64,000 nt of DNA from the NCBI GenBank assembly GCA_023101725.1, contig JALJCO010001245.1, positions 186,001 through 250,000 of the forward strand, given 5' to 3'. Of the stretch, positions 49,580 to 60,799 are shown one piece after another. The stretch comes from Atherinomorus stipes (Eukaryota > Chordata > Actinopteri > Atheriniformes > Atherinidae). The first letter of the stretch is position 1. Every line of letters begins with the position of its first letter. Position numbers and translations under genes: made by a program. The notes beneath the pieces are model-generated. The model was given only the letters and a program-made list of their open reading frames with translations. It ran no database searches and was not told where the DNA came from.

Positions 49580-52500
49580 CAATGAAACAGTCATGAACAT
49601 TTCAATCTGATAAGCAGTTACAACACTGGCTCCCATTGGCCAAAATCTGTCACATGCAAACCAGACTTACACTGTCGCTTTAAACGTGTTCTTTTTTATG
49701 TATGCCACCATTCATCCATCCATCCATCCATCCATCCACCCATCCATTCATTCATTCATTCATTCATTCATTCATTCATTCATTCATTCATTCATTCATT
49801 CATTCATTCATTCATTCCCCCATCCATTCATTCACTCATTTCCAAGCCAGGTAGGTGGATAGACTGAGTGCCAACCAGCAAATTCAAAGAGATTCACATT
49901 TCTCACTACTTTGTTTTATCTAAATGGAGCCACCAAACTTTCCCACTTGAGACTATGCCAATCTTCTCCATCTGTTCATATCGGCTCCACTTTCAGTTCT
50001 AAATGTCTTTGGTCCTATTTCACTTTCTTCTTTCCACATTTTCCTCCACCCAGTCACAGCTCCACCTCCACGGTACTTGCAGTGTGTTGCATTAGAACCC
50101 AAATTAACTATGAAATATCCAGCAAAATAACAAAAAACTTCATACTGGTCTCTTTTAAACCACTTTATTTGTATCCTCCGTGTGTCAGACAGACACCAAG
50201 TTGGCTGACTAATCACTCATTCATCAATCTGTTTGCCTGCAGCGTGGGCACAACACTGTTCGGCTGTTCTAAACAACAAAAATGTTCAAGTCGAGCTGTT
50301 TGTCAGGCACAAAGTCAGTCTACCTTCTAATTAGCAAGTCAGCTGGAGGATCAGCCAGGTACAGGAATCTAAACAAGCGTATAGCACGCATTTGGAGACC
50401 TCCATAATTATGTAAATTATATTGGAGTACTTACTGTGAATGTATCATCAACAGCATGTTTTCAAACTATCGCCTTTGGATAATTTGAAGACCTAATTAG
50501 TACAACAATTAAAAAGAGTGTGAAAAGGCAAGGACATAATATTTATAAAATACAACCTGAATAATTTTTACTTTAAATGTTTGTGAGATCTTGTGCTTAT
50601 TCTCTTCGGCAACACCATCCAGATGTATAGTTTATTTTCTGCATTTCAAAGCCACAACTAAATGGAATTAGTATCACTTTAATATACCTGCCTGCCAGTC
50701 ATCGAGTCACTCCAGCTGTAATGTATCTGCCAATGCTGTCAGTCAATCAGCTGGCGGAGCTCCATCTTGACTTTAATACAAGCAGCATACCAAACAGGGA
50801 ACACTGATTACACTGAGTGCTACTCAGGATAATGAGGTTCCCCTTGCAGCACATACACTACATGGCTTGAACACGCAGGACAAACAGACGCACACCTCTG
50901 TCGATATTTGTGCTTCTTTGCTTGTTTACAGCAGCTGTCTGTTGTCTCTGATGACACATCAGAGAGCAGTTAATTCTCATGAATAATTGATTATGTTGAC
51001 TTGTCTAGATTTGTCTTCTGCCTTTCTAAAAGTGCAAAAAAAAAAGCACAGATGTTTGCATTTATTCTGCATTTGCATTTAAACTTTATGATGCTCATCT
51101 AAGAATGCATGGTCATTTCATCAGCCTCAGAGGGTGAGTCTAGGATAGATTCTTCTTGCAGATTTCATAACATTAGGCCACATTTTCCTCTAAGGACACT
51201 CTTATGTAAAAAGATTAATAATTATCTAAAAAAAGATGAAACTGTAATTTCTCTCTGACATCTTGCTTTTCAAGTGTTGTACTTATTAATGCTAATTACA
51301 CTCATTTATATAAGCTTCTGCAAGGAATTAGATCAGACTTGGCTGTCATGCAAGATAACGAGAAGGTGACAAAGCCAAACGATTAATTTGATTTAAACAA
51401 TTTACACCATCCATTCACAAGACTGGACAAATAAGGCAAAGCATACGCCCAGGCATGTCAGAGAGTCGCAGCAGCACGTGTCGAATACTCATGAAATAAA
51501 TACAGCTTTGACAGCTGTAATGCCATGGAATTAGTGGGGGAGTTAACCTCTTACACTCCTGCTGTCTCTCATTTGCTCCCTTTCCCTCTGCCTTTCTAGT
51601 TTCAGAGCTTTGTCTCTCTTGCATCTCCCTTCTGTTCACAGCAGTTTAGATGGAGTTTGAGCTGCAGATGCTGATCAAAAGGCAGAGATGGAGTGCGCCA
51701 AAAACTTTTAGTGAAAGTGGTGTCGCAGCAAATGATGTCATGGGTGATAAATCCACTGTTGATCACTTGACGGTTGAATTAGGGGGTAAGATGGGAGAAG
51801 GAAAACAGAGTGAGGATATCTTATAGAGAAATGGAGCAAGTTGGGGAAAGAAGGGGTGCAGAAATGATGGGAAAATGAGGGTGACAAGTGATGATGGTGT
51901 GGATGGAGAAGTAGGATAAGAGGGAACAGTGTTACGTCAGTGAGAGCAGTGGAGGAAAAAGGGTGGTGGTGGTGGTGGGGGGGGGGGGGGTGTAAAGAGA
52001 CTCAAGGAGGAAGGGAGATGAAGGCAATGATTATGAGTGGAAATGTTAGTCTCTCAATCAGGATATGGGCTCCTATAAATAACATGGACTCTAAGTCAAC
52101 AGCATGATGTCACCACAGTCCCCCCCCCCCTCATACACACACAGAGAAAACCAGGCAGAGATGTGGTAACAGGAAAGCAGATGCAGCTGCACCATTTCTG
52201 TCATAAAAACCAAAAAGCAAATGTGGTGGAAACAGCAGTAAACAATCTCACTTGCAGCATATTGTCCTGATTCTACGTTTCGCCATCTATTTTGTGCTTC
52301 TCCTTCACTCTCTTTTAACTGTTTCTGCACTGTGTTCATTTCTATTCTCTTTCAGCTTGCTTCCCGTATTTACTGTGCACAGAAGTGCATGAATAGAAAA
52401 CTATTGCTTTGGCAGGACTTTGTGGTCTGTCTTTGGATTAAAACTAAATAAAATGGCAGAGAGAGAAAGAATGAGGACAGAGTAAGAGTAAACAGACATG

Positions 52501-53535
52501 AAAAGAGAAGCAGAGAGAGATTAAGTCACAGAGTGAGAGAAAATATGACTTATTTTCCACCCTGTGCCTGTGATCAATCTTCAGGTCCTCCATGCATGTG
52601 AGCATTCACTTCCTATAAAATGTGAGTGACTGTATCAGTGAGAGAAGAGAATAATCTAGAAGAAACAGAGACATCCATGCAGCCATGATTAATGACTCCT
52701 TCAGTCATCAAACCACTAAATAATGCACACACCTTACAGTTGCTCCCTTTAAAAATCATCCTGCTGATTCTGAGTACAAATGAGTTTTAGAGGTCTTTAC
52801 AGCTAAAACAGGTTCAAGCAATTATTGGAAATGTTTCAGTAATTTAATAATAACTGACAAAAATACACCTAGTAAGAGCCAGATCTTTATTTAAGTACCA
52901 CTACTAGTAGTAAAATCGAATAGTGAGGACAGAAAAGATCTCAGTCAAGCTGATTCTCACTAATATAGAGTCAGGGCCTTTAGACATCAGTTTGTAAAGT
53001 TTAAATGTGATATTTTAATCAGTCATCTGCATGCATGCTAAGTTAAATGCTTTATCCATTACATGTAAAAAATATATGGAAAATATATGGAATATGGAGT
53101 TACTTGTTTACTTCATCCACGTCCCACAGATGCTATAGTCAGTCATGGCCTCAACTATTATGTAACCATATAAAATGTTATAAGCTATTGATTGATCTTG
53201 AGAAATAAATAGCTATCAGTACGCAAAACTGTCTAAACGGGGGTGCATCTGCAAAAATCTAAAATCTCTTGTCTTCAATTCCCACATCCCTCTTTACGTT
53301 GCATAGGGTAGGAGCATCCTGCTGCACTCAGGAAGAGAGGGAGAGAGGACCAGAGCACAATCACCGCACGGCAGAAGTTCCAGACTTCAGTTTCTTGTCG
53401 GGGTTAGTCAGGTGCAGCCGGGTCATTGCCAAAAAATTCAAACAAAACATTTGCACAACTAATACCGCAATATAGCGGTATATGTAAATATCATATCTCT
53501 CTCATGTAAATACCATATCTACCTCGTCATACGGG
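49578..53535. other. intronic sequence with a TTCA-type microsatellite
   Basis: After the L1 tail there is a possible single MITE end (TTACACTGTCGCTTTAA, about 49667-49683), then (ATCC)n/(ATTC)n at 49709-49840 and GGT/poly-G at 51962-51990. No exon or complete element is seen. Confidence 0.5.
49709..49840. repeat. (ATCC)n(ATTC)n microsatellite
   Basis: About eight CATC-type units pass into more than twenty CATT units, with a short return to CATC at the right edge. Confidence 0.95.
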
Positions 53536-53552
53536 TATATCGCCCAGCCCTA
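53536..53552. mobile_element. solitary hAT-type terminal repeat
   Basis: TATATCGCCCAGCCCTA is the characteristic right terminus of a teleost hAT family (inverse TAGGGCTGGGCGATATA). The preceding GGTATAT-rich sequence (53460-53530) fits its subterminal region. No matching left end was found, so the element is truncated; its left limit may be near 53220. Confidence 0.55.
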
Positions 53553-53699
53553 CTGAGCAGTCAAACAGCAGAGATTCAAAATATATTACAAAAAACTGTA
53601 ATAACAGACAAAAGCTTACAAAGAATCACGGTTATATGACATGTGATACTGCATTTAATTTTCAATATGCAACAATACTACATGAAAAATACACCCTTT

Positions 53700-54930
53700 G
53701 GCCCTCATTTATCAAACGATTGTACGACGAAAATCTGTGCGTACGACCATTTCCACGCAAGACTCTGCATTTATCAATTTGAACGTGAGCGTAGGATACG
53801 ATCAAATCTCAAGACAGCTGAGTTTGTGTACGCAAGTTTGAGTCAGTAAGGGTTTGCAGCAGCGCAGCAGAACATGAAAATATTTATTAACGAAACCGCA
53901 AACTGTCATTTAAACATAAGTATTCACATATCAGCACTAAGAATGAACCCATTTGCAAAGAAAAAGGAAAAAAGGAAAAAGGGAATGTAGAATTTATTCC
54001 CAAAATTACAAAAATAGCTGTGACTGAATATAATTCCTCCATTTATCTCAACAAATTAATAAAGTCATCAACATATAGTTCTAGGAGACAAGTGCTTTGC
54101 ACTCTTCGTGCATCTCCTGACCCCGCTGGTAAAACTGCCACATAAGAGCGGAGGTAGGCATCAGTACGCACAAATGCGCAGGTGCCCAGGTGGAGCGCTG
54201 CTTTGGCTGCAAGAAGGCAGGTGGGTGTCGGACGGTCCGACTCGGACCCGGCGGGATGAAACGCTGCTTTAGACTCTGAGAAAATCTACAACACTCCTGT
54301 CCTGTGCAGTGCTGCACATCGCTCGGACCGCTGGAGAGTTTTGATGTGATCTTTTGATCTTTTGGCGGCAAGTTTCATATTGGACCACTTTTTCTTGACC
54401 CATTGACTAAAGAATTGTGACGTTGCCATCGGATGTGGGCTATTATTAAATTTCATAAATAAAACGAATAAACCATATCAGCCAGGCCTACATTGAGACT
54501 TTTATTAATATCTCAGCCAAAGTCGTTCACACTGGTAAAGCTGACTGATCCTCTTCCGCGCAGTGTTTTTGTGCACGTCTCTGACTCCGGTTTTTAAGCT
54601 GCCAAACAGCACCTCTTTAATCTTTCCCACCTCACAAATGAGAAATTCTGTCTTGATCCCCCCAAAAGTTTCTTTTTTGGCAGAATCTCTCCTCTCCACA
54701 GCTCAACCTCGCCGGGTGAAGCCTCATCATTATGCATGTTTAATGGCGTAACCGTGGGCGTGACATTTAAATGACAATGGATTTCAGGGAATTTATCAAG
54801 ACTCTTTTGTTCGTACGATGAGATTGGACCGATACGAACGTTTAAATAAATCACACGTGGGTCCAATCGTACGAACATTTTTACGATCAGATGTGCGATC
54901 ATTTCTACGATCGTTTGATAAATAAGTGCC
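53700..54930 (-). mobile_element. PIF/Harbinger-like transposon with TTT target duplication
   Basis: The left end is GGCCCTCATTTATCAAACGA and the right end (reverse complement) GGCACTTATTTATCAAACGA: a 20-bp terminal inverted repeat with two changes. TTT flanks both sides (53697-53699 and 54931-54933), the 3-bp duplication size of Harbinger elements. The subterminal CGTACGA motifs are repeated on both sides. The interior carries broken Myb/SANT-like coding sequence on the minus strand but no transposase, so it is a deleted, nonautonomous copy. Confidence 0.8.
54335..54699 (-). pseudogene. Myb/SANT-like DNA-binding protein relic of the Harbinger element
   Basis: Harbinger elements encode a Myb-like partner that brings the transposase to the ends. 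Here the minus strand reads EFLICEVGKIKEVLFGSLKTGV (54505-54699 frame), matching the E-V-LV-EV-KRK-VLFG-L-TGV helix pattern of the domain. In another frame it reads VKKKWSNMKLAAKRSKDHIK (about 54340-54399), matching the third-helix KKKWSDLK pattern. The two parts are separated by a frameshift and deletion. Family assignment is by pattern. Confidence 0.65.
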
Positions 54931-54933
54931 TTT

Positions 54934-57900
54934 GTGTGCAAAGACTTTCAGGATGCAATATTCCGAAGCAAAAACTGAACAAATGCGTTAAAACTTCCGG
55001 GAGGTTTCTTTATCATGTGAAAAAGTGCTAACAAATTCAAGTAGATTTAATGTTTCTTTTGTTTGTTTTTTTTAATTAAATCATGCGATTTCCTCTGGAA
55101 AACACTGCGGCTGCTAAAGGTTCCTGCATAGTTTTGTATTTTTATGAACTACTGCTTCCCCACCGGGAGAACATCCTACTTTCCCTCTGATACTAATGAA
55201 TAAAAGTTATGTTCCTCATCCTTTTAGAGTTATTTTCTTTTCTTTGCCTATAGGCCGCAGGAGTGATGGGAGGTCAGGGTCAGCTGAGCAACACGGTGTG
55301 TCTTCAACTAAGACATGCAGAATGGATGGAAGGAAAATAAAGTTCAGCAGCCAAAATTAAATTAATGAAAATGAATTAGAATGATTATTGTCTATACAGT
55401 TACTGTAACTTGTACTAATGCTGCTGTTCGGAGGTTTAAGCTTATATCATTGACACATTACGTGTTTACACATAAGCTAAATACCATAAAAGAGTGGGAA
55501 TAAATGTCATCTGTTCTCTCTGACCCCCCTCTGCTGTGCTTCCTCTCATCTCTTCTTCTGTCATCTGTTCCGTATTCTCCCATGCCTTTTTTTCCTAACG
55601 TGTATCTGTCTCCTGTCTTCCCCACCTACTGTATCCAATATCGTTCCTCTCCCCCTCAAACACATCTGCGGCTGTTTTTCCACCACCATTGACAATTCAA
55701 ATATGGATTCAAGGAAGCCTAATTGGCGTTACCTCAAAGCCTGACTTTCTTTGTCTCTCTGAGTTTTTAGCTTTCAATTATTTTCTTTTTCCTCTGTTGT
55801 TTCAAGTGATGTTTTATTAAGCGACTGTTGTTGGTGTTGCTACGGTTTCCATCTAAGTTTTTACTTCCAACTTTTTAGTCAACATGAATCGCTGTCAGCG
55901 TTTGAATGGAGGCTCAGTGCTGTTCTCAGAATCATGATGTGTTTTTTATGTCATGTTATGACACAGAAAGGAATACAGTGGGTCAGCTTAAGATGTATTG
56001 TGTTACGGTTTTTATTCACTCTCATAAAACATAATACGATTTCAATTCCACCGATAATTTTGATTGATTGTTTTTTTTTTAGTCACAGTCCTCTATTTCT
56101 AAAAACATTAGACCACCATTCGCTCCTGCCTGCCCCTCTCCCTGTTTTTCAAACATCAGCTTCTGTATTAGCAATTCTTTTGTGTGTTGTTTATCTGTCA
56201 GTAGATGATTTCTAAAACAGTTTCTTATTGTTTTTGTTCCACAGTGTGTTGCTGTCATTAATTATAGAATCTCAAATAGATTTTCTATCCATACCCTCCA
56301 TAGCATGCATGCATATAAACAGACTGTGTGTCTCACTCTGTGTGTGCATTTCCTACAAATTGAGTCCAACCTAATGAGACAGTTCACCCCTTTCCCATTC
56401 CTATGAACTGACTGCGTGCATTGTATTGAATGGATGTTGTGTGCATGTGTGTGTGTGTGTGTGATAGTCTGTGCACTTCTGAGCAGCACATTTTCTGCCA
56501 AGAGAGACATACCCCGGGGAATCCTGTCAATCAAACAAGATGGCAATTTGTCAAAGAAACTAGGCACTTTGTAAGACAGACAGATGTGTAAATGTGTGTG
56601 TTTGTATGTAATGGTGTCTATGCAGCAGGGTTTGGGCAAAAGCTTCCATACTAATAATAATTTTGATGACTTGGTAACATGCATTAAGTGTTGATTTTGT
56701 GGATTTGGATGCATAGGCTGATTCTTTGGAGCAGAAAAAGCACAGATTAGTAATACAGTAGCTAACTTCGGCATCAAAAACAGTCTTTCCCAAAGACAAA
56801 ACTATTTGTTTGTTATTCCTCCCTCTGTTCACATCTGTTACTCCTTCAAGCACTGCCATTTCACCTTGTATGCCTTTATCTAAATTTTGTTCTGCTTTTC
56901 TGAGAAGAAAAAGCTTAAGTTGCTCACAGCTCAAGTTTCTATTGGATACCATTTTGTGACCGGGTTAGGTTCTATAAACCTTTATTAAAGCAGTTAAGCA
57001 ATATCACATTACACTAAAGCTGGTTTATCCACCAATCTTCACCCTTAAAGCATCAGTCGTTGTTTCCCTTAACTTGGATTTCCTTGTTTTCAATTCCTTC
57101 CAGTCTTCATTAACTTCTCATGTCCATGTCCTCCCCCACTTACCTTCTGCTTCTTTCACATAAACCCCAAAGTGAACATTCCTATTTCCATTTTCACACA
57201 CATACACGTGTGTGTGTGTGTGTGTGTGAGACCCTCGTGACACAGAGATGTGCGTCACCAGGGACTTGTTGACTTCCTAAGACTCTCTCTTTGGGTCAGC
57301 TGACTTAAACGTCCTATTTCAATTGGTTCATATGTCAAGGCCAATCTTCACTAAGAGTCAAGTGACAAACTGACTCCTGTTAGACACACACACACACACT
57401 GTTTACACGCATGGTCTAATTTATGGTCATGCATCTTGTGTGAACTCTCAGAGGAGCCACAACTGCATCTTGTCTCTTCATCTCCTCCTATTTCTCCTCA
57501 AAACTCGGCACATAAACCATCTAAAAACATGCTCCTCAACCGACACGACTAGCTTTTTGACTGAACCCTTGATTCACATGAACATAGCCTTGGCAATGTG
57601 GCTGAAATAATACTGCTGTTCAATGAGGGATGTAAAACTGATTAGGTCAGCCAGCGTTTGTTTGTCAGGTTTGAAGGGAGAAACTTGAATCATATCTAGG
57701 CTCTCTCACAGGAAGGGTTGAGCTGAACTTTCCCACATCTTATGAAGTTGAGAGCTTCTGTAGTGTCTGTCTGAAAAATTATACAAAGCACAATCCTAGC
57801 TACTAGCAAGAAATATACAGCAAATCACGTTCACAACCGTTCACAACACAAACAATGTGAGACATCAGAGCGCACTGGAGCAACAGTGAGTAAAGGTAAG

Positions 57901-58048
57901 AAGAAGAGTAAAGCACAGTAGAATAAATGCGAGGCCGATCATTATTTGCTTTGTGAGAACAGAGAAGAGCCCAGCAGAGTTGACAATGCGGATCAATAAA
58001 GGACACCCAGTGGACTGATGTGTTGTAGAGAATGAAACTTATACTCAC
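54934..58048. other. intronic sequence adjacent to the signal-peptide exon
   Basis: No TE ends or extra exons are seen. Short (GT)n at 56445-56461 and 57208-57229, and (CA)n at about 57385-57400. This is the 5' part of the large intron, where first-intron enhancers might be sought. Confidence 0.5.
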
Positions 58049-58130
58049 CGAGCTGACTGCGCCTCTGAGCGTAGGCTACCACCACCGCGGCCAGAACTAC
58101 ACAGCACAATGATGTCACAAGGTTTGCCAT
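58049..58130 (-). CDS. cntfr: cntfr signal-peptide exon (first coding exon)
   Basis: Encodes residues 1-27 plus the first base of codon 28 of the CNTF receptor alpha precursor, a GPI-anchored cytokine receptor subunit that works with LIFR and gp130. The start is ATG at 58130-58128. The peptide reads MANLVTSLCCVVLAAVVVAY then AQRRSQL: a hydrophobic core, an A-Y-A signal-peptidase site near residue 21, and a mature QRR start. This closely parallels the mammalian CNTFR leader, which has a CC-V-L-A core and a Y-A-Q-R cleavage region. A consensus donor (GTGAGT) begins at 58048. A pyrimidine/TG-rich tract ending CTACAG lies directly before the ATG, so the exon appears to begin at the initiator codon and the 5'UTR must be on an upstream exon. 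The end is phase 1 and matches the Ig exon at 7115-7348. The exon is too short to appear in ordinary ORF scans. Identification rests on pattern and phase together. Confidence 0.88.
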
Positions 58131-58152
58131 CTGTAGCACACACACACACAGG
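58131..58152 (-). promoter_or_regulatory. cntfr: splice acceptor directly upstream of the cntfr ATG
   Basis: Read on the minus strand, a TG/pyrimidine run (TCCTGTGTGTGTGTGTG) leads to CTACAG followed at once by ATG. This fits a 3' splice site and implies an untranslated upstream exon. A short (CA)n microsatellite forms part of the tract, so its length may vary between individuals. Confidence 0.6.
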
Positions 58153-60109
58153 AAAGTCATCAGCGTGTGTGAGAGCCGGCGAGTAAATGTGTCCGTCTGT
58201 TGTCCTGATTGATTGACAGACCCATAGACGCTTACAACACCATGTAAGAGATGGAGAGATAGCTACTTCCTGCCCTCTCTGTGTATCTAGCGTCTTCTTA
58301 TACTCTGCATCTTTAGATGTCTCCTTCCACTATTTTGCTTTGCAAAGTTGCCTTTCTGTTGAACTTATTTCTTTCCTCTATACCCTTATTTCCTTTCTCT
58401 CCTTTTCTTACTATTGTTATTGTCTATCTTTGTGCATCTTCTTCTCTCCCTCTCTCTCTCTTTTGCTCTGTTCATCAGTCTAATGGGCCCATCCTCTCTG
58501 GGATGGGCAATGGCCAGCTGCTCTTAAAGGTATAGCACACAGTATACAAACACAGCTTTAACACACATCATGGGCATCCCTTTGCTTCATTGCTGCCTTA
58601 ATATAAATGATTTAAAACCTCAACTTTAACATGTGAGCCATCGTTGATTATGCAGAGAAAAAGTGCTAGGTGGTGTCACACCCTGTGCATTGTAAAATAC
58701 ACTTATAGTTGCTCACACATCAATAATTCAAATATGTTTTGAGTAAAGAATTTTACTTTTTAAAGAACTTCCCAGAGTGAGCTCATCACAGCTTTGGTCT
58801 ATTAAATGCATATATATATAGCAGAGGATGATGGGAAGAAAGTCAGATACAGTAGGTTGTATGTCTTCTACTTAAACTATGACTGCCTACGCAGTGATTA
58901 TATTTCAGTTTTAACAGTGATAAGTATAGATTCTTCAGCTTTAGCAATGATCCCAGTCAGTGTTTCCCTCAACCACACTGTAAGCTGCTTGGTCAGAAGT
59001 CATGCTTTGCAACAAAAGAGCTACACTGCGAGAGCTTTTTCTTCTCCACCATATATGTTTTTAAAGTGTGTTAAAAGTTGCAGTAGCAGTTGCAGTTGCA
59101 TATGCAAGAGCAGCAGAGATGGGTGAAGTCCTGCCCACAACGGGTTTCAACCCAGATCTTCCCTTTAAAATGTGTCTTCTACTCGCCTCTCCATCTCCCC
59201 TCTCGTTCCTTGGATGTTCTTCTGTTCATAAAGGAGGAATAGTTGGCAAAGGTTGTCTGAGGGTCCGTTTTCTGCTGAGTAAGGGGTGTGTGGGTGTGCG
59301 TGTGCGTGTGCATGTGGATGTGAAGAACAGAGTGAGCACTCTAAATAGAGCCACAAAGAGGGAAGTGAATTTCCTTGTTCCTTTGCGACGAGACTCCAGC
59401 TGTTCAGAAGTTCTGTCATATTCCATTACTTCTTGTTCTTTATTTGGCTTCAGCTACTTCAACTCTTCCTTATTCTCTTTCCCTCTTTGTTCATTCGCAC
59501 TCTTGAGTCATTTGCTCTTTCCTTTTTCTTCAGTGTCCTTCTTTTAAATCATACATTTCACTTGTTCTTTCTTGCTAAGTCAAAGCTGAGCACTAACACA
59601 GCTACCACATGTTAAAGAATCTCACAAAGTGTGTGTTTGTGTTGGTGGTGGGGGAAGACAACATCTGCAAGTACTGTATAGTGATGTTCAAGAACAAGAA
59701 AAAGCTTTTATAGTCAGAGAAAAATGTCAGAAGGCAATCAAGTAACCAACCAGATAATAGACACACTTTTTTTTTTTTAGTAAATTACAGCCTTTCAAAG
59801 TAAAGTCTTACAAGTCATACAAGGTGTCACCAGAGCCACTAAAGAAGAAAATCCTGAACGATAACAGTTTAATTCAAAATTAATAAAAATGGAATATTTA
59901 AAAGAGAAATAAAGAAAAAAAATTATATATAAAGATGGGTTTCCCATTTACAAACATTGGCAGTTGCGCGCAACCAGGGGGCAAAAAGCTTTTCTTGTAC
60001 TGCAGTCTACGGCCGAACACACACATTCAAAAAAATGTAAAGTAACTTGAGGAAACAAACAGAGATTGTTGCGTTTTAAATTATATTGTATAAATCTGTA
60101 TTTTGATGA
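58153..60109. other. sequence upstream of the cntfr start codon; no exon recognised
   Basis: Presumed intron between 5'UTR and coding exons. No CpG island or promoter-like GC block is visible. Pyrimidine-rich stretches at 58340-58470 and 59440-59570 and a short (GT)n at 59285-59315 are present. Confidence 0.45.
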
Positions 60110-60300
60110 CAAATAAAAAATCCTGAAGCAGCGTTGCGGTTCTGTGTTTCTACTGCCATTACACTTGAAGAATACAGATCCGCACACCAGGGAATGCTCC
60201 TCAGAAGAATTTAATGCGTGTTACGTTTCGGGCTCGTACCCTTCATCAGACAAAATGTTTGTGCATTGGAGACACACCTCCATATAACAAGTCACCTAAG
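60110..60300 (-). mobile_element. Penelope-like element fragment
   Basis: GTTACGTTTCGGGCTCGTAC followed by CCTTCATCAGAC resembles the conserved terminal segment of Penelope-like retroelements (minus strand GATGAAGGG...CCCGAAACG). The flanking sequence about 60110-60210 also reads as repetitive. No reverse transcriptase or GIY-YIG frame is present, so only the terminal part survives. Boundaries are approximate. Confidence 0.55.
60216..60249 (-). ncRNA. hammerhead-ribozyme-like core (degenerate)
   Basis: The minus strand reads CTGATGA (60249-60243), then AGGG...CCC able to form stem II, GAAA (60229-60226), and CGT-AAC-ACG forming a 3-bp stem III. Hammerheads of this minimal type occur in Penelope-like element termini. 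An extra A follows CTGATGA, and the base expected to be U next to the cleavage position reads C. Stem I pairing is weak. It is probably an inactive remnant. Confidence 0.45.
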
Positions 60301-60459
60301 TCACATGATAAGAGCAATCAGTGTACCCAGCATTACAGGTGTGTAAGTACATACAATGATGACAGTTGATGACAATGACAAACAGTACTCAAAATAATGA
60401 TCATAATCATAATAAAAATAATAATCATGAGTCAGATATGGCTATCAGCACAACACCCG

Positions 60460-60790
60460 AAGATATTGTGATTGGGGAGAGAAAGTTGCTGCTTTGCAGG
60501 AGAGAGCCTAGGCTGCTTCCAAACCACTTTCACGTCTTATTTCAGACACCAGCTACCCCGTCGAGTTGGAATTTTTAAGACCAGATGCGTGCTAGTTGAA
60601 AATCCCAGTTTTCAGCTTTTCTCGTGGAGATATTGCGACTGGGGAAAGTAAGCCACAGCTTCACAGGGAAGACCACACGCTGCTTCTAAACCACTTTCAC
60701 TTCTTATTTTAGACACCAGCTACCCCCAACAGTTAGAATTTTTAAAATCGGACGTGTAGAAGTAAAGTTATGAGCTTTCTTTTCCAGCAG
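60460..60790. repeat. two tandem copies of a 168-bp unit
   Basis: Unit 1 (60460-60627) starts AGATATTGTGATTGGGG and unit 2 (60628-about 60790) starts AGATATTGCGACTGGGG. Both contain CCAAACC/CTAAACC-ACTTTCAC, CTTATTT-AGACACCAGCTACC and GAATTTTTAA in register. The copies are clearly diverged, so the duplication is old. Together with the downstream 60800-61500 segment this may be the interior of an unidentified transposon. Confidence 0.8.
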
Positions 60791-60799
60791 AGCTCAGGC

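Larger units (their letters stand above)
7349..58048 (-). other. cntfr: cntfr intron between signal-peptide and Ig exons (50,700 bp)
   Basis: Bounded by a GTGAGT donor at 58048 and a TTTTCAG acceptor at 7349, on the minus strand. The flanking exons share phase 1, so the joined frame is open. I saw no coding exon with homology to a host gene inside; the recognisable open frames are LINE, Harbinger or Tc1 relics. At least eleven separate transposon insertions are listed individually. The intron would be transcribed through the L1 in antisense. Confidence 0.8.

Noticed and set aside
41782..49588. TGCAATGAAAC at 41785 and again right after the L1 poly(A) as an L1 target duplication
   Set aside because: The left copy is inside the MITE 41527-41988, whose own right end is intact before the L1 starts, so it cannot be the L1's flank.
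59068..59547. 159-residue plus-strand frame
   Set aside because: No recognisable domain, low-complexity ends and overlapping opposite-strand frames; treated as chance.
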